64,000 nucleotides of DNA from Owenia fusiformis. Lineage: Eukaryota; Annelida; Polychaeta; Sabellida; Oweniidae. The notes under the pieces are model-generated. The model was not told where the DNA came from. It did not search any database and saw nothing but the letters and a program-made list of their open reading frames with translations. Positions 35,332-46,800 of the stretch are shown here, one piece after another (position 1 is the stretch's first letter; each line of letters starts with the position of its first letter). A program made the position numbers and the translations under genes. The stretch covers positions 36,182,436 to 36,246,435 of the forward strand of contig CAIIXF020000006.1 in assembly GCA_903813345.2 (NCBI GenBank). The letters are read 5' to 3'.

Positions 35332-35934
35332 GTAAGTGGAATCTTTCCAATTACCAATATAGCATTATTATTGTTTTTGGACACTGTGGATTAAAATATT
35401 AAAAATACACACATTCAAAATGATTTAATTGAAACCTAGCCAGTCTGTTCAATGAATCCAATCAGAACGTCTACTAATCCACATGATACATCATAATTAA
35501 ATTGCTTTTTTAAAGCGGATATTTCATACCATAACCCCAAAAATATTATAGAACGCATTGTATTTGTATTTTACTTCACACAGACATATTTGTGTATGTG
35601 AAATAATTATATTACTTGAATTTTTTATTCCCCATTACAAGGTAAACCTATGGCAAATTATACATACCTTCTCACAGCTATGAGCGAGATGATAAAACTG
35701 GTCGAGTGAACTCGTTTGAGTTATCTATTCTCCGTAAAAATATCAGAGAATGTGTGTTTATAGCGTAGCTTTGGTTTTGTAAATCAATGAAGTATGATAT
35801 ACACGGATGAGTAAATATAGATTATTTAAACAGAAGTGCAAAATTCTTCCATTGAAAAGTACAGAGGCGGGCACTCACGAAACATTACATGTGCCTGACT
35901 GCATCCACATGGATCGACTAGCCACAGTGTTATA

Positions 35935-36373
35935 TGTAAAATCGGAAGACTATGCTGAAACAAGATTACCGTCTCAGCTTTTTCGAAAATAAGCGTGTCA
36001 TGGAATAATGTGAGCAAAATACTGTACAATTGCGACACGGCGTTTTTAAGCTCTCAAATCGTATATATCCGACCAGAAGTTTCATTAATTGTTACTCTAT
36101 TTGTGCATAAGGTGTACGTAGGAACGGAAGGTGAAAATCATGAGACTATGTACTTCGACGCATTGAATAAAGACATTAAATTAGTAGAGAGTAATAAGAT
36201 ATTGGTGATTTTAGGTGATACTTTTTGATAACAAAATCAGATAAAAATCTTCTTACCATATATTAATGAAAATTAGATCGCATCTATATTTGATTTCAAT
36301 TGCTGTAACTTGATTAATTGCCCGATTGCAGACAGAATAGCTTCCTCGATAAATTGCCATTTGATTTCAGAGA
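35935..36373. other. Paralogous low-copy sequence, no gene recognised
   Basis: 35938-36060 matches 17234-17480 (AAAATCGGAAGACTATGCTGA, CATGGAATAAT). 36135-36345 matches 41625-41820 (GTGAAAATCATGA, TAGCTTCCTC). These look like old local duplications that later received transposons. Confidence 0.6.
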
Positions 36374-36560
36374 TAGAGTGAAACCTGTCTTAGAAGTGGA
36401 ACATTTCTATTGCCTCTAGGCTAGGTGTTCCACTTGGGAGGTGTTCCACTTAGAGGTTCATTTAACATAAGTCAGTTGGTCTTGAGACTCGGAAGTGTTC
36501 CATTAAATTAACAGAGGTGTTCCACATCTAGAGGTGTTCCACTTTACAGGTTTCGCTGTA
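36374..36560. mobile_element. Short element with repeated GGTGTTCCACTT
   Basis: Ends GTGAAACCTGTCTTAGAAGT and the inverse CTTTACAGGTTTCGCTG are flanked by TA. GTGTTCCA occurs five times inside. Pogo/Tigger-like MITEs look like this; assignment is by TIR shape only. Confidence 0.6.
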
Positions 36561-37248
36561 TTCTTTAGGAGCTCCATAGATGGTTTCTATTTATAATTAT
36601 CTTGAAAACCATTTGTCCAATTATATTAATTCTTGCTTGGAACACTGATGAATCGAATGCAGGAGAGAAAATAATGTGTTATGCATTGTTACCGTACGTG
36701 TTGTATTTGATAATAGAGAGGTTTCGCAAAACGAATTAGCTAAAACGTATCCGCATCCGTATCTCGTTACGTTTACGGATACGTATTTCGATAATTTTCG
36801 TTTCTCAGTTCGTTTTTTGAAGTACGTAATTATAAACGCATCTCAATCTCAATCAAATAGTAGTGAAAACTAGGGTCAAATAAAAGGCGTCATCTGCACT
36901 AAGATTTCAAAACACCATTGGGAGTGTCAGCTTTCAGAATCACAACTCCAAAAGTATTTTTGGTGAGTGCAAAAATACATCTTAACCCTTTCATCCCTAA
37001 TTTATTAATTTCATGACATCAAGAATATCCTTTAGACCAGAAAAGATTATTTCTAGGTTTACAATAACCAATTCAGTGTCAAATTATACTTTTGGGAAAA
37101 TTTAAGGGTTTGAAAACAGATAGGCTAATAGTGGTCATTACGTGACGTGCAGTGACTGCATAAGGCCACAAAATGCGCAAACATTTCTAAAATCACTTGC
37201 CATACTGCACATGGACCTTTAATTTCAAGTCTTTGCAGCTGTATATTT

Positions 37249-37300
37249 TGGTAATAATTCAAGATCAAATAAGTAAAAAAATAGCGACTTGGGCAAGGCC
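37249..37300. mobile_element. Fragment of the TAGCCTTGCCCAAGTCG family
   Basis: TGGTAATAATTCAAGATCAA followed by GCGACTTGGGCAAGGCC matches the right end of 34583-35156. Confidence 0.6.
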
Positions 37301-37301
37301 A

Positions 37302-38479
37302 GGGCATTCGGAAACCATACGTTTTCACACAAGCCACCCCCCTTTCCTCATACATGGGCTTTAGTTGAAAACCCATGCCTCATATAAACTAAGGAGGGGA
37401 GCAAAGTAACATATTTGATCATAGAAAGCGACACAAATATATCATTTATGCAATAAAAGTATGTTTTGTATGAGATATCAACAAAAAATATATTATGTAA
37501 AAAGATAAATTAGCATTGTTTTTCTTGAATTCATTGAACAACAGGGGACCAGCTCATCAGAAAACGACGCGAAGCTAACGCATATCATACCAGTTGAATA
37601 TCTCACCATCATAATACACTATTTTCCCTTTGGGGTCTACACAGAATCAACTGATAAACCAACAACATAATACCCTAAACCGGTGTGAAAGAAATTATGG
37701 TCCCCTAGGGATTATGGTCCCCTTTCTAAACGGCCCTTATTGGCCCTGATTGTGTATAAGATAATAAGGGAAAGGGTTGTATTTAGGTCACCATATAAAT
37801 CAATGGAGAGTAGGACCATAATTTGAGAGGACCTCCTACCCTTTTACACCTTCCTTTGTTTCTTAACCCAATAAACACCACAACCTGATCGGACACAGCC
37901 CACATCTCGACATATATAACCTATTACAACCAAACACAATCTTAATCACCAATCATGCAACATTACAATAGAACATAAGGTATGAGTAACGTAATCCAAC
38001 ACCAAATTCGAAAATTCAGAACAATACTTTGCACATATGGCGTTCCTGATCAACTATAAAATGCTTACCCCCAATAGTGTTATATATCGAAATGTACCTG
38101 TTCATATAGGGGTTCGATTGATCTACATCAAATTATAGGGAGTCAGGTTACTTTTTGAGATATCAGCGTCCATTTATTGTAACTCGCATTTGCTACCATT
38201 CCCTCAATTCTGACATGAAGGGCAAACGCGTAGTAAACATGCTCACGTCAGAACTATTTTTGACCTACATCGCTATTTTCGTAATTCAAATGAAAGCTGA
38301 ACTCCTCCTCTTTAATTTTGATACCCAATAATGGCATACTAGGTACCCTAGAAGCCAACTATGGCGTGATTTAGAACAAAACCACAAGTTTTTAAATGGA
38401 CTATATAGGGGTCATACCTTTTGGCGGATGGATATGGAACCTCATACCATAACCCAGTGTCAAAATACGCAGAACGCAA
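37302..38479. other. Interior of the large TIR element, no gene seen
   Basis: No coding frame or clear repeat apart from ATGGTCCCCTAGGGATT and a second ATGGTCCCCT near 37690-37725. Confidence 0.45.
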
Positions 38480-39310
38480 TATAGCATAACCCAGCACCAA
38501 AGCCAGCATAACGCAATCGACTTACAACCACCAAAAACACAACCAACTGTCAGATTAACACAATATGTCACAACCCAAATAATAAGACAACAAAGACAAA
38601 CACATTCACCAATTGTTGAATTAACTCAACACAATTGTGCACAATCCAACACTAAAGAATAAAAACACAATCAGGCACAACCAATAAAATACAACTAAAC
38701 TAAAAACCATGAAAACACATCGAACTGTGAAATTATCACCACACAATTTGGCACAACCCAATGGTAAACCAACAAAAGCAAACACAGCCCATTGTTCAAG
38801 TAACACAACACAATTTTTCAAAACCCAAAACCAAACAATCAAAACAAAATCAGGCACGGGCAAAAAACACATTAAAATTGTAATACCGAGATACACAACT
38901 AACTTAACCCAATTGGAGACAACGCAAATCAGACAACACAATCAGACACAACACCCGACTAGCCACAACCAGCTAGCCAACCAACATAACATATTCACAA
39001 GAGAAAACAACCCATGATAAGATTAACATAACACAATGGGACACAACTCGATACTTAATCACCAGACTAACAACCATCAAAAGAGAACCGAGTCTCAAAC
39101 GTACACAACACAATTCGGCAAAACCTATACCTACTTGACACTAATCCACCATTACACAACCAGGCTTAACAAAATACTCAATCGAGTCACATAGCCCATC
39201 AAAACACAATCAGGCACAACCAATAAACCACAACGAAACGTTGATACCGATTTACTCAACTAAGTTATTCCAACTGGAGACAATCGCACAAAACAATCGG
39301 GGACAACCCG
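38480..39310 (+). repeat. AC-rich decayed satellite, about 180-bp period
   Basis: The plus strand is dominated by A and C, with recurring CACAATTTGGCACAACCCAA-like and CACAATCAGGCACAACCAAT sequences at intervals near 180 bp. Long hydrophobic or Thr/Gln-rich open frames here reflect the composition and are not genes. Confidence 0.7.
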
Positions 39311-39689
39311 ATATCTACTGATTTGTACTTGAATAACAACCCCCCCCCCCCTTCCCTATCATCACAAGGCTGCTAATGAAGAACACATCATGGACCACTA
39401 CCAAAGAGTTAGGAACATCTGGGTTCCCTACCGTGACTGTGTAAGAGAGAAGATCTGATACAGGATCTGGATGTCAGCCCTGTCTTTACAAAAATGAAAA
39501 TAGGAAATGATACGCCAATATCATCATCCTAGGATCAAAGAAATATACTCTACCTGTTCTATAATCACTGACGTTGGTTCGGGGAAGCTTGGGCACTAAG
39601 CTTTAGGGCACTAGTCTCCCTGGACCCCCAAACGAGGCCGCTTACTATTTGACATAGATCGCATGACTCGATGCGTGTTCAAGTCTTAC

Positions 39690-39999
39690 CACGGGAAGAA
39701 GCTACCTGGCTAGAAATTTTCTCAAAATCATTCAGTTTTTCATCATACTGAGCACTTTTCGGGAATTTTAAGCCAAAAAGCTCCCCCTTGCCACAAGCTG
39801 GATACGGGCAAGAGTGATGCAGGGCGCCATCTTTAGAATCAATATCATATTCATTGTCGAGGTCAGGACCAAGTAGTTCAACGTCGTTAAACTCAATAAA
39901 GGTGTTCTTTACTATTAGGAATTTTCTTGGGGCCGTTATTGAGTTTAACCTCTTCACTATTCTTTCCTTTGATGCAAGTTCTGGATCCATCGAAACCAT
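39690..39999 (-). CDS. Probable first coding exon of an unknown protein inside the large TIR element
   Basis: From the ATG at 39999 the frame reads MVSMDPELASKERIVKRLNS and continues for about 103 residues, with a Cys pair in SCPYPACGKG and balanced composition. It is open upstream of the ATG too (to 40047). Two donors are possible: GTAGCT after CAG (exon end 39706) and GTAAGA (exon end 39690). TTTATATTATT, 30-45 bases above the ATG, could be a TATA box. No later exon was found before the element end, so it may be a broken or captured gene, or the element's own protein. I do not recognise the family. Confidence 0.4.
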
Positions 40000-40047
40000 T
40001 TTGCCGCGATAACATGCAATTGATACTTGACAATAATATAAAAACAC

Positions 40048-41089
40048 ATAACATCAAGCGATATAACACAATATTATTGTGTTAAATGTTCATTTATACT
40101 CGTAAAATGAGGCTACACTTACCGATCTCTAAAATGACATTTCCGCATGTCCGTCATTGTGTCTGTTCGTCCGAGTGTCCCGGATCGTAAAATTAAACTA
40201 CTAGCGAAACGAAATTGTTGTCAAATAGATTGATAATTATTATCGCGATTACTCGCATTAAAAGATAAATTTTGAGGATAACAGGTATCTCTGATTGATT
40301 TATATAGCGCGTGTATACACGCAAAATAGTTATTAATTGCAAATCTACTGTTTGTAAATGCAGTGCCGCTATGACGGTTAATTTCTGATACGATTTGCAA
40401 TTTCGATGTTACCGAAACTGACCGACATTTTCGTTATATTCCAAACCTGTCTCCAATATTTTCGTAATTATGCATCAATAGGGTCTAAGGGGGATACGGA
40501 ATGGTGTGTATGTATTAATAAGGTATGTATGCATGCTTGAATCACATTCTTTCTGTAATATTCAGGGTTTAATTAGTTCCGCTTGTCGAAACCTGCGGAA
40601 CGATTCAATTAACGCATCAAGGGCAAAATGATCATGGAGGTTAGACCTAGCCGGGGCCATAAGACATGTCAGATAAGAAACGAGGCCCAGGCTTGGTCTA
40701 ATGTTGTTGGACTAAGGACCAAGCTACTTTACTCAAACTAAGCCCAAGACCCTACTCTATATGAATTCGCAGCGTGACTAAGGCACAAAATAAATATTCA
40801 GGTGATAGACCTTACATCTGCCTATTAGCAAATGTGACTAAAGCTTTATTCGTAAAAATTGCAGGCCCCTAGCTCGCTTAAAATCAAATTTATTGGCAGA
40901 TAAGGCTATTACTTCATCAAAATTAGCACGAAACACATGATAACATATGTTGGTTACTAAAATTATACATTTAGGGAAAATTTTATCAAGATTTGAAGGA
41001 CAAAATAGATACGGAGACAAAACGCACAGAAAGTGTTAGTTTACGTACTTTCGGTATTGCTGTTGGTATCATAAACGTATTGAGTACAC
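40048..41089. other. Upstream part of the unknown exon, no gene seen
   Basis: AT-rich. Includes a small perfect stem (AACACAATATTATTGTGTT near 40066). No coding signal. Confidence 0.4.
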
Positions 41090-42084
41090 TTTTGCTCCAT
41101 CGATGCGTTACGGATTTTGATACGTATAGCTAAAACGTTGTGCGAAACATGTACATTGTAATTATTGCAATACCATTCAATACAGTGTAAAATGAATTGA
41201 ACATACCATTTGAAAAACTCGATTTATTTCAAACAATAAACAAGTTCACTCACCAAATTTTAGTCAACTTATACACAGCACACTGTGCTTGTTCATATAG
41301 TGATACCTTTAGAACTAAAAACAATATAATCGAAGGGTAAAATCGGATACGTAAATGACCAACGTACAAAAGCCTCATTTTTCGTGTTTTCCGTATTATT
41401 TCACGTATAAATTGAACTGACTACGCATAAATCTGGTAAATACGTTACGGATACGGATACGTGGAGCTAAAAAACGTTTTGCGAAACCTCTCTGGTCTAA
41501 AACTCTAAACGTTTGTAAATATTTGAAAATTATGAGATGGAACAACTTTTGTTCAAATAATGTCTCAGATAGTTTTTAAAATCATCAAAAGTTTTATTAT
41601 ATATCGACGGTAGGTACACAATAGTGAAAATCATGATAACATGTAGTTCGACGCAGATATAGAAAAATACAAAAAATATATCGGTCAATAGTATCGCCGG
41701 GTGATTTTTTATTGAAATAAAAATCCTCTTACTTATTAATCAAAAATTTGATCGCATAGATATTTAATTTGAATTGCTGTAACTTTACCTAATTCCAAAG
41801 GCGAAATATAGCTTCCTCACTACATTTTAGAGAGCCCTCTAGATGTTATGATTTTAATTCCAAATATTTATTTTACAAACTACACTTTAGAGAGAGAGCG
41901 TACATCAAACCCCTTTCCCTAATTGACACGTTCCTGCTCTTAAGTGTAGTCGTGATAAATAAGGAAACAACTTAACATAAAGTGTTTCACATTTGAAACT
42001 GCTTCTTAAAAAGTTAAAAAAGAAATGGCATATTTTAGAGAAAGTTACCCTGGTGCCGCTTTCAAACGCTTTTTCTCCTAATAC

Positions 42085-42803
42085 TAGCCCAATTTACACT
42101 ACGCGCAGCATTCCAAGACGTTTTTGCTAAAACGTTTTAGAAAAATTAAGTTGAGTTTACATCACCATTTTCAAGACGTCTTAGGAAATAAGATCGAGTT
42201 TACACCTGTTTTCCTAAAACGTCTTAGAGATATGTAGGTATACATGTAAAATGAAAAAAAGCAGTTCAGCACTGGTTGAAGGACGGTTCAGTCAATATCG
42301 CTATTCCTTTCCCGCTTTTATACTTTGTACCCGACTTTGTACTAAAGAATGCATCGGTTTCAGAAAAATATGTCCTAAAGACAGCATTGTTAAAAGCATG
42401 AAAGAGATCAGGAAGATTTTAGGATGCAGGATTATGATAAATCGCCAGGCAAATAAGTTCTTCTCAATAATTTTGGGATGATATTGGTAACAAGGGATAA
42501 GACAAAATAAAGGACCATGCGACATATGTAAATGGAAAGTTTCAAATGTTTCGTTCGGCGCAACGCAAAAAACGGGCTAAGAGCTCTTAGCTAAAACCGA
42601 TGGATTTACACTTGCTTGTAAAACGTTTTAACGCTAAGACGTCTTGGCAATGACTAGGGTCCTAAAACGTTTAAGCTAAGCGCTCTTAGCCGAGAGCTCT
42701 TGAGTAAATTTGGATTTACATTACATTTGTAAAACGTTTTAACGCTAAAACGTTTTAGCTAAGACGTCTTAGCGCGCTAGTGTAAATCCACCAATTATTA
42801 GGC
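42085..42803. mobile_element. Element built of palindromic 10-mers (AAAACGTTTTA, AAGACGTCTTA, AGAGCTCTTAG)
   Basis: Ends AATTTACACTACGCGC and the inverse GCGCTAGTGTAAAT. Within 150-250 bp of both ends the palindromes AAAACGTTTT, AAGACGTCTT and GAGCTCTTAGC recur many times. TTTACACT-like spacers sit between clusters. An open frame of 76 codons (42251-42481) lies in the unique middle, without recognisable motifs. Confidence 0.7.
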
Positions 42804-44175
42804 TTCAAATGGATCTGAAGGGTTACTCTCAAATGATACACCAACTGCACGGAGTATGATTTAAAATGATTTTTGAAGTTTTCCAAATGTTTTAATGAAA
42901 TATAGCATACTCCCCCACGGTGGACAATCTTTCGATGAACCCGTGGTAGTCTAGTACTAGATATATGTGTTTGGGGAGATTCAATACAGTATTGGCAGAT
43001 ATAGTACTTTTATGGTAATAATTAAATGCAAAATAATCATCCAATAACATATTAAATGGTATGCTATAGATAAAATGTTTAACATTGTTATATAATTTCT
43101 TGAATTTCTTATTTTTTACTAAAGCAATATTAACCCTGGGTGGTATTACATTGTGTTGCTATAGTAACCATCATAGAGCAAATCAAATTGCTGGATTTTT
43201 AATCTTGATGTAGAAGTTCGATTTTCTTGAAGAAAGTGTGGATCATGTTTTAACAAGGCATTAGCATGCAAATGTTAACATCTGCCATTTGTTAAAGAGA
43301 GAATCAGATCTAGCGAGCAGGCCAACAAAAAATAGCTTCAATTTTAGAAAATTTCTGGCTCATGTCATTCCTTGTCATGTCTATTTTTCTAAAAATCCCC
43401 TAAGTGCACTCTTTATTTCAGGAATTTGGAGATATTATATTTGAGATTGTAAAGAACAGCTTAATCAGTTAATAGGCCAATTGTACATATTACTTGTAAT
43501 TTTTTCACCCACTATAGATCTGATTCTGCCTTTAAAGAAGCCGACTGCCAACGCCAACCAACGCCACAAAAAGTTGGAGACTTTGACATAAAAAAGTGAT
43601 CACAGCCGTCTGTCAGTGCCCCTCATTCTTAGCAAGGCAAACTGGCAAAGATGGTCTTAGTGTCAGATGAGTTTCAAAATGATTGTTTCATTTGCATTGA
43701 AATGGCATTATCTTTGGACCAAATACGAAAATATGATTATAATTATTGCAAAATACTTCTTGTATGATCAAAAATTGCTACGAGAACTACCAGTGTACAA
43801 AAAATTCGAAATGTATTTAAAATACTGTAAAGAAAATGATAATAAGATATGGAATGAATGAAGAAGGATGTGTGTGAAATGGAGTGAATGTGTAAAACAT
43901 ACTTTGTAAGAATATATTACAGAAGTCAATATGTTTTTTTAAATAAATAAAAAATAAATAAAAAAATAAAAAAAAATAAAAAAAATAAAAATTATCTTTG
44001 AACTTACTTCTCAGTGTAAACAAAACTATTGCAGTGAATTTCAAAAACATTCATGTATTTTTCTTGTAAAAATATAAAACTATACAACACCTTGGCTTAC
44101 AGTTGACGATTTTACAATAAGATTTTACAATAACACCACAAATTATTATAATGAAGAGTCTAATTCAATACTGAT
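42804..44175. other. Intergenic, no gene seen
   Basis: GAATCAGATCTAG near 43310 and its partial inverse TAGATCTGATTCTGCC near 43515 suggest another decayed element. An A/T low-complexity tract of AAATAA units lies at 43929-43992. Confidence 0.45.
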
Positions 44176-45222
44176 TTAACTTATTAACTTTTCTTGTTCA
44201 TTCCATATTTTCCACAGGTCCATGCCAAGGACCTCATGCATGGCTATAGTGTCTCTATACGCTTCTTTTGTGTATGGTACATTGTAGTAATGCATATGTT
44301 CAGAGTGTGTCAATCGTATTCCAAGTTTCCATGCCACTATACCAATGAAAACATCATCAAAACGCGTATATTTAGTATATAACATTGCTATGTTGAATTT
44401 GTGTATAGTTTCCATAGTAACTAAGTAAGAACCAGCGGTTGGATATGGCGGCCAATAAAAATATGGATATTCCTCAAGCGTCACATACCACTTGGAGTTT
44501 TTTTGTCGCAAAGGTCTTGCATATGTCCATATATAGCCTGCGATGAAATTTTTACGTTTTGATTCTGGAACTGTGTGGATGAATTTTTTCAGATTCCTAT
44601 TTGAGACGTAATAATCGTCATCCAAGAAAAACGCATATTTGGCATTACTGCAGTATTGTTCAACCCATTTAAAAGCCAGCATTGTTTTAATTGTGTTATT
44701 CCAATAACTATCTTTGAAAAAATACTGCACGATGTCATGGAATGCTACATTTTCTTCATGAATTTGTTGCTGTAGTTCTTGGTTAAGAGGATCAACACCG
44801 ACTACAAATACTCTACGCGTCCTAAATCCTAAATCGTTCATTTCCAGGCCCCAAGTTCTACGAATCATGTTCCTATTTTCAAAATGATTCATCGCTGATT
44901 TTATAACTAAAACTACATGGAGATCCCCAAATACGCCATTAAGACATTTGTCTTCTGCGTTTGACACTTCAGGATGGATCAGTCTATTCAAGGGTCCTAC
45001 CCAAGGTTTCTTACCACGCTCAAACGCAGCAACTAACTTAGGCATATCGACCTCATGTGGATATTTGAATTCACTGAATGATTCAGATCTTGCCATAAGA
45101 TATATGCCAAAATAGTCAAATATAAAGTGCACTGGTATCAATAGTATAAAAATGTAAATATATCTAAATCGCCAGTTTCTCATTCTTCTCCGAGCCATTT
45201 CAAAGGAAGATTCTTGTTCCAT
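44176..45222 (-). CDS. Brainiac-like beta-1,3-N-acetylglucosaminyltransferase / galactosyltransferase (GT31)
   Basis: A 348-residue single coding exon. Residues 21-43 form the transmembrane anchor of a type II Golgi enzyme after a basic cytoplasmic tail (ARRRMRNWRFR). GT31 motifs follow in order: RRTWG (121-125), RRVFVVG (136-142), KYAFFLDDDYYV with the metal-binding Asp triplet (201-203), YPYFYWPPYPTAGSYLV (252-268), and FDDVFIG (288-294). PLRQKNSKWYV and the WPPY loop resemble Drosophila brainiac, which acts in glycosphingolipid synthesis; donor and acceptor here are not certain. All key residues are present. Upstream, 45223-45295 is probably a 5' UTR exon part, because TTTTACTTTCAG precedes it as an acceptor. 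Usual length for the family. Confidence 0.9.
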   Translation of the reverse strand: MEQESSFEMARRRMRNWRFRYIYIFILLIPVHFIFDYFGIYLMARSESFSEFKYPHEVDMPKLVAAFERGKKPWVGPLNRLIHPEVSNAEDKCLNGVFGDLHVVLVIKSAMNHFENRNMIRRTWGLEMNDLGFRTRRVFVVGVDPLNQELQQQIHEENVAFHDIVQYFFKDSYWNNTIKTMLAFKWVEQYCSNAKYAFFLDDDYYVSNRNLKKFIHTVPESKRKNFIAGYIWTYARPLRQKNSKWYVTLEEYPYFYWPPYPTAGSYLVTMETIHKFNIAMLYTKYTRFDDVFIGIVAWKLGIRLTHSEHMHYYNVPYTKEAYRDTIAMHEVLGMDLWKIWNEQEKLIS

Positions 45223-45362
45223 TAGGCAGAATTGTATTTCTTCACAATATCATTTCATAGAAGGTACATCAGCAGAGTCATCATGGGCATTGAGCCTGAA
45301 AGTAAAAGAATTTTCAAAGAATAACATTTACAATGTAAAATTTCTGCACATGTATCATGTAT

Positions 45363-45529
45363 CAGTGATCTCCCCAGCGTTAAGCAAGTGGGCGCACACC
45401 CACCTGAGATTTCGGAAATAGGCTTGCACCCACCTGAAAATCCATTTGCACCCACTTACCAATTTTGGTCTAAATTGTGAAAATGAGAATTTTGCACCCA
45501 TCTCAGAAAATACCATGGGGAAATCACTG
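45363..45529. mobile_element. hAT-like MITE
   Basis: CAGTGATCTCCCC at the left and GGGGAAATCACTG at the right are inverted. GCACCCACCTGA-type motifs recur inside. CAGTG ends with CCCC suggest hAT, but a clean 8-bp duplication was not seen. Confidence 0.5.
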
Positions 45530-46329
45530 TGCATATAGGCAGTTTTCTAGTATATTTCCTGAAATTGCTTCAACAGCTCAAGTCAGGTAGGGTCAAAGAA
45601 AGTGCAGCTACTTGGACTTCCTCTTTGCTAGCCTGCCAAATTCAGACCATGAAAAGGTTATTTTCCAAAGTGTAAGCTAAAGATTAAGACTGTCACTTAT
45701 CCTTCCAGATGTTAGTAAGCATTCATGAATGTGACTCTATCAGCTTTATTTCGTTGATCATGATGCATAAGGACAGTAGGCTATCTGATAAAAATTAATT
45801 TTAATCGTTTCAATGATCCATTGTTTGAGGAGAGGCAATCTGTGCAAGGTCACTGATGCCTTTTGCTGGTTCGGTTTGCATGTGCAAATAAAAAAAAATT
45901 CATTCAAAGATTGCAACGCCATCTAAATGTGAAATAGTTTAAAGTGATTTACATGTGCCTTCATGAAATCGATTCAACAATTTGTTCAAAATAATATGAT
46001 TTTACCCCAGCAAAACCTAGCCATTTTGAAACCAAACAGCCTATCAATGTAATGGTGCAAGAATGTTTAGATTAAGGTAAGGAGCTCTGAGAAAAGTCAA
46101 AAACTTCAGATTTTGAGTTTTTCATGTTCTGAACTTTTGGAAAAATAAAATGGCGGAAATGCACCTCTGGGCCAGTGACAAATCTCATATATAATAATTA
46201 AGTCCCAGAGGTGCATTAATGCACCAACTTACTGTATGACAGTGAGAGGTAAACTCGTTATTATATAGGTATGCTAGTAGTTGAAATTAAACACTGAATG
46301 ACCGAAAAATCCCTATATGAAAAAGGATA
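45530..46329. other. Intergenic, with one small stem-loop
   Basis: AATGCACCTCTGGG (46158-46171) and CCCAGAGGTGCATT (46204-46217) form a perfect 14-bp stem with a 32-base loop. No gene recognised. Confidence 0.5.
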
Positions 46330-46800
46330 TATGTAGAATAAAGTCTTCGAGAAAATACAAAGAGGAACACGTATAGTTCCCTCACTTAAAGTTCTACCCT
46401 ACCCTTAGAGACTAAAGGCACTAGACCTTGCAACACTTGCCTATAGACGCCTACATGTACATGGAGATATGATAAAGACTTTCAAATATAATAACTTGTA
46501 CTACGATGCCGGCACAACAGCAACATTACCCAATTTCCAAGCAAGAGATACACAGTGACATAATAGAGGGGGAAAGTCCCCACCACTCCAGAAAGTCCAC
46601 TGCAAGACCTCAATGAGACAAAATATGTTCAGCCAGAGTAACAAACAACTGGAGCAGTCTCCCAGATTACGTAGTGAAGTCAGCCCATGTTGACCAGTTC
46701 AAAAACTGCCTTGACGCTCACTGGTATCACCACCCACTAAAATTCAACTTTGAATTTGCTGGCGTACAAGTAGCCCCCAAGCTACATTAGTTCAAAATAG
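46330..46800 (+). pseudogene. LINE 3' remnant (CR1/jockey-type)
   Basis: Translation in shifting plus-strand frames gives RGTRIVPSL, YP then RLKALDLATLAYRRLHVHGDM, then NNWSSLPDYVVKSAHVDQF-like sequence and LDAHW. This matches the C-terminal region after the reverse transcriptase in many non-LTR elements (RATKLVPxLxxxxYxxRLKxLxLxTLxYRRxRGDM). An ATAAT-rich tail follows. Inactive. Confidence 0.75.

Larger units (their letters stand above)
31541..35929. mobile_element. Transib-like element, CACTGTG ends and 5-bp target duplication
   Basis: The left end starts CACTGTGGCTAGTCGATC, and the right end is the inverse, ending GATCGACTAGCCACAGTG. Imperfect pairing continues for about 70 bp. TTATA flanks both ends (31536-31540 and 35930-35934). 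Heptamer CACWRTG ends with 5-bp duplications are the hallmark of Transib and the RAG/ProtoRAG group. No transposase core was recognised. Three later elements (32030-33096, 33995-34454, 34583-35156) account for nearly half the length. Confidence 0.7.
36715..41493. mobile_element. Large TIR element (AGAGAGGTTTCGCAAAACG)
   Basis: AGAGAGGTTTCGCAAAACG at the left and its inverse at the right are both followed inward by TTAGCT or AGCT and repeats of CGTATCCG/CGGATACG. A second, diverged right-type end lies at about 41090-41155. No clear target duplication. It contains an AC-rich satellite and one probable coding exon on the minus strand. No superfamily can be named. Confidence 0.65.

Noticed and set aside
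31541-35929. RAG1- or Transib-type transposase inside the CACTGTG element
   Set aside because: No frame of adequate length or catalytic motif was found; remaining sequence is mostly later insertions.
38621-39017. Hydrophobic minus-strand and Thr/Gln-rich plus-strand frames in the AC-rich region
   Set aside because: Produced by the biased composition of the decayed satellite; units are not conserved at the protein level.
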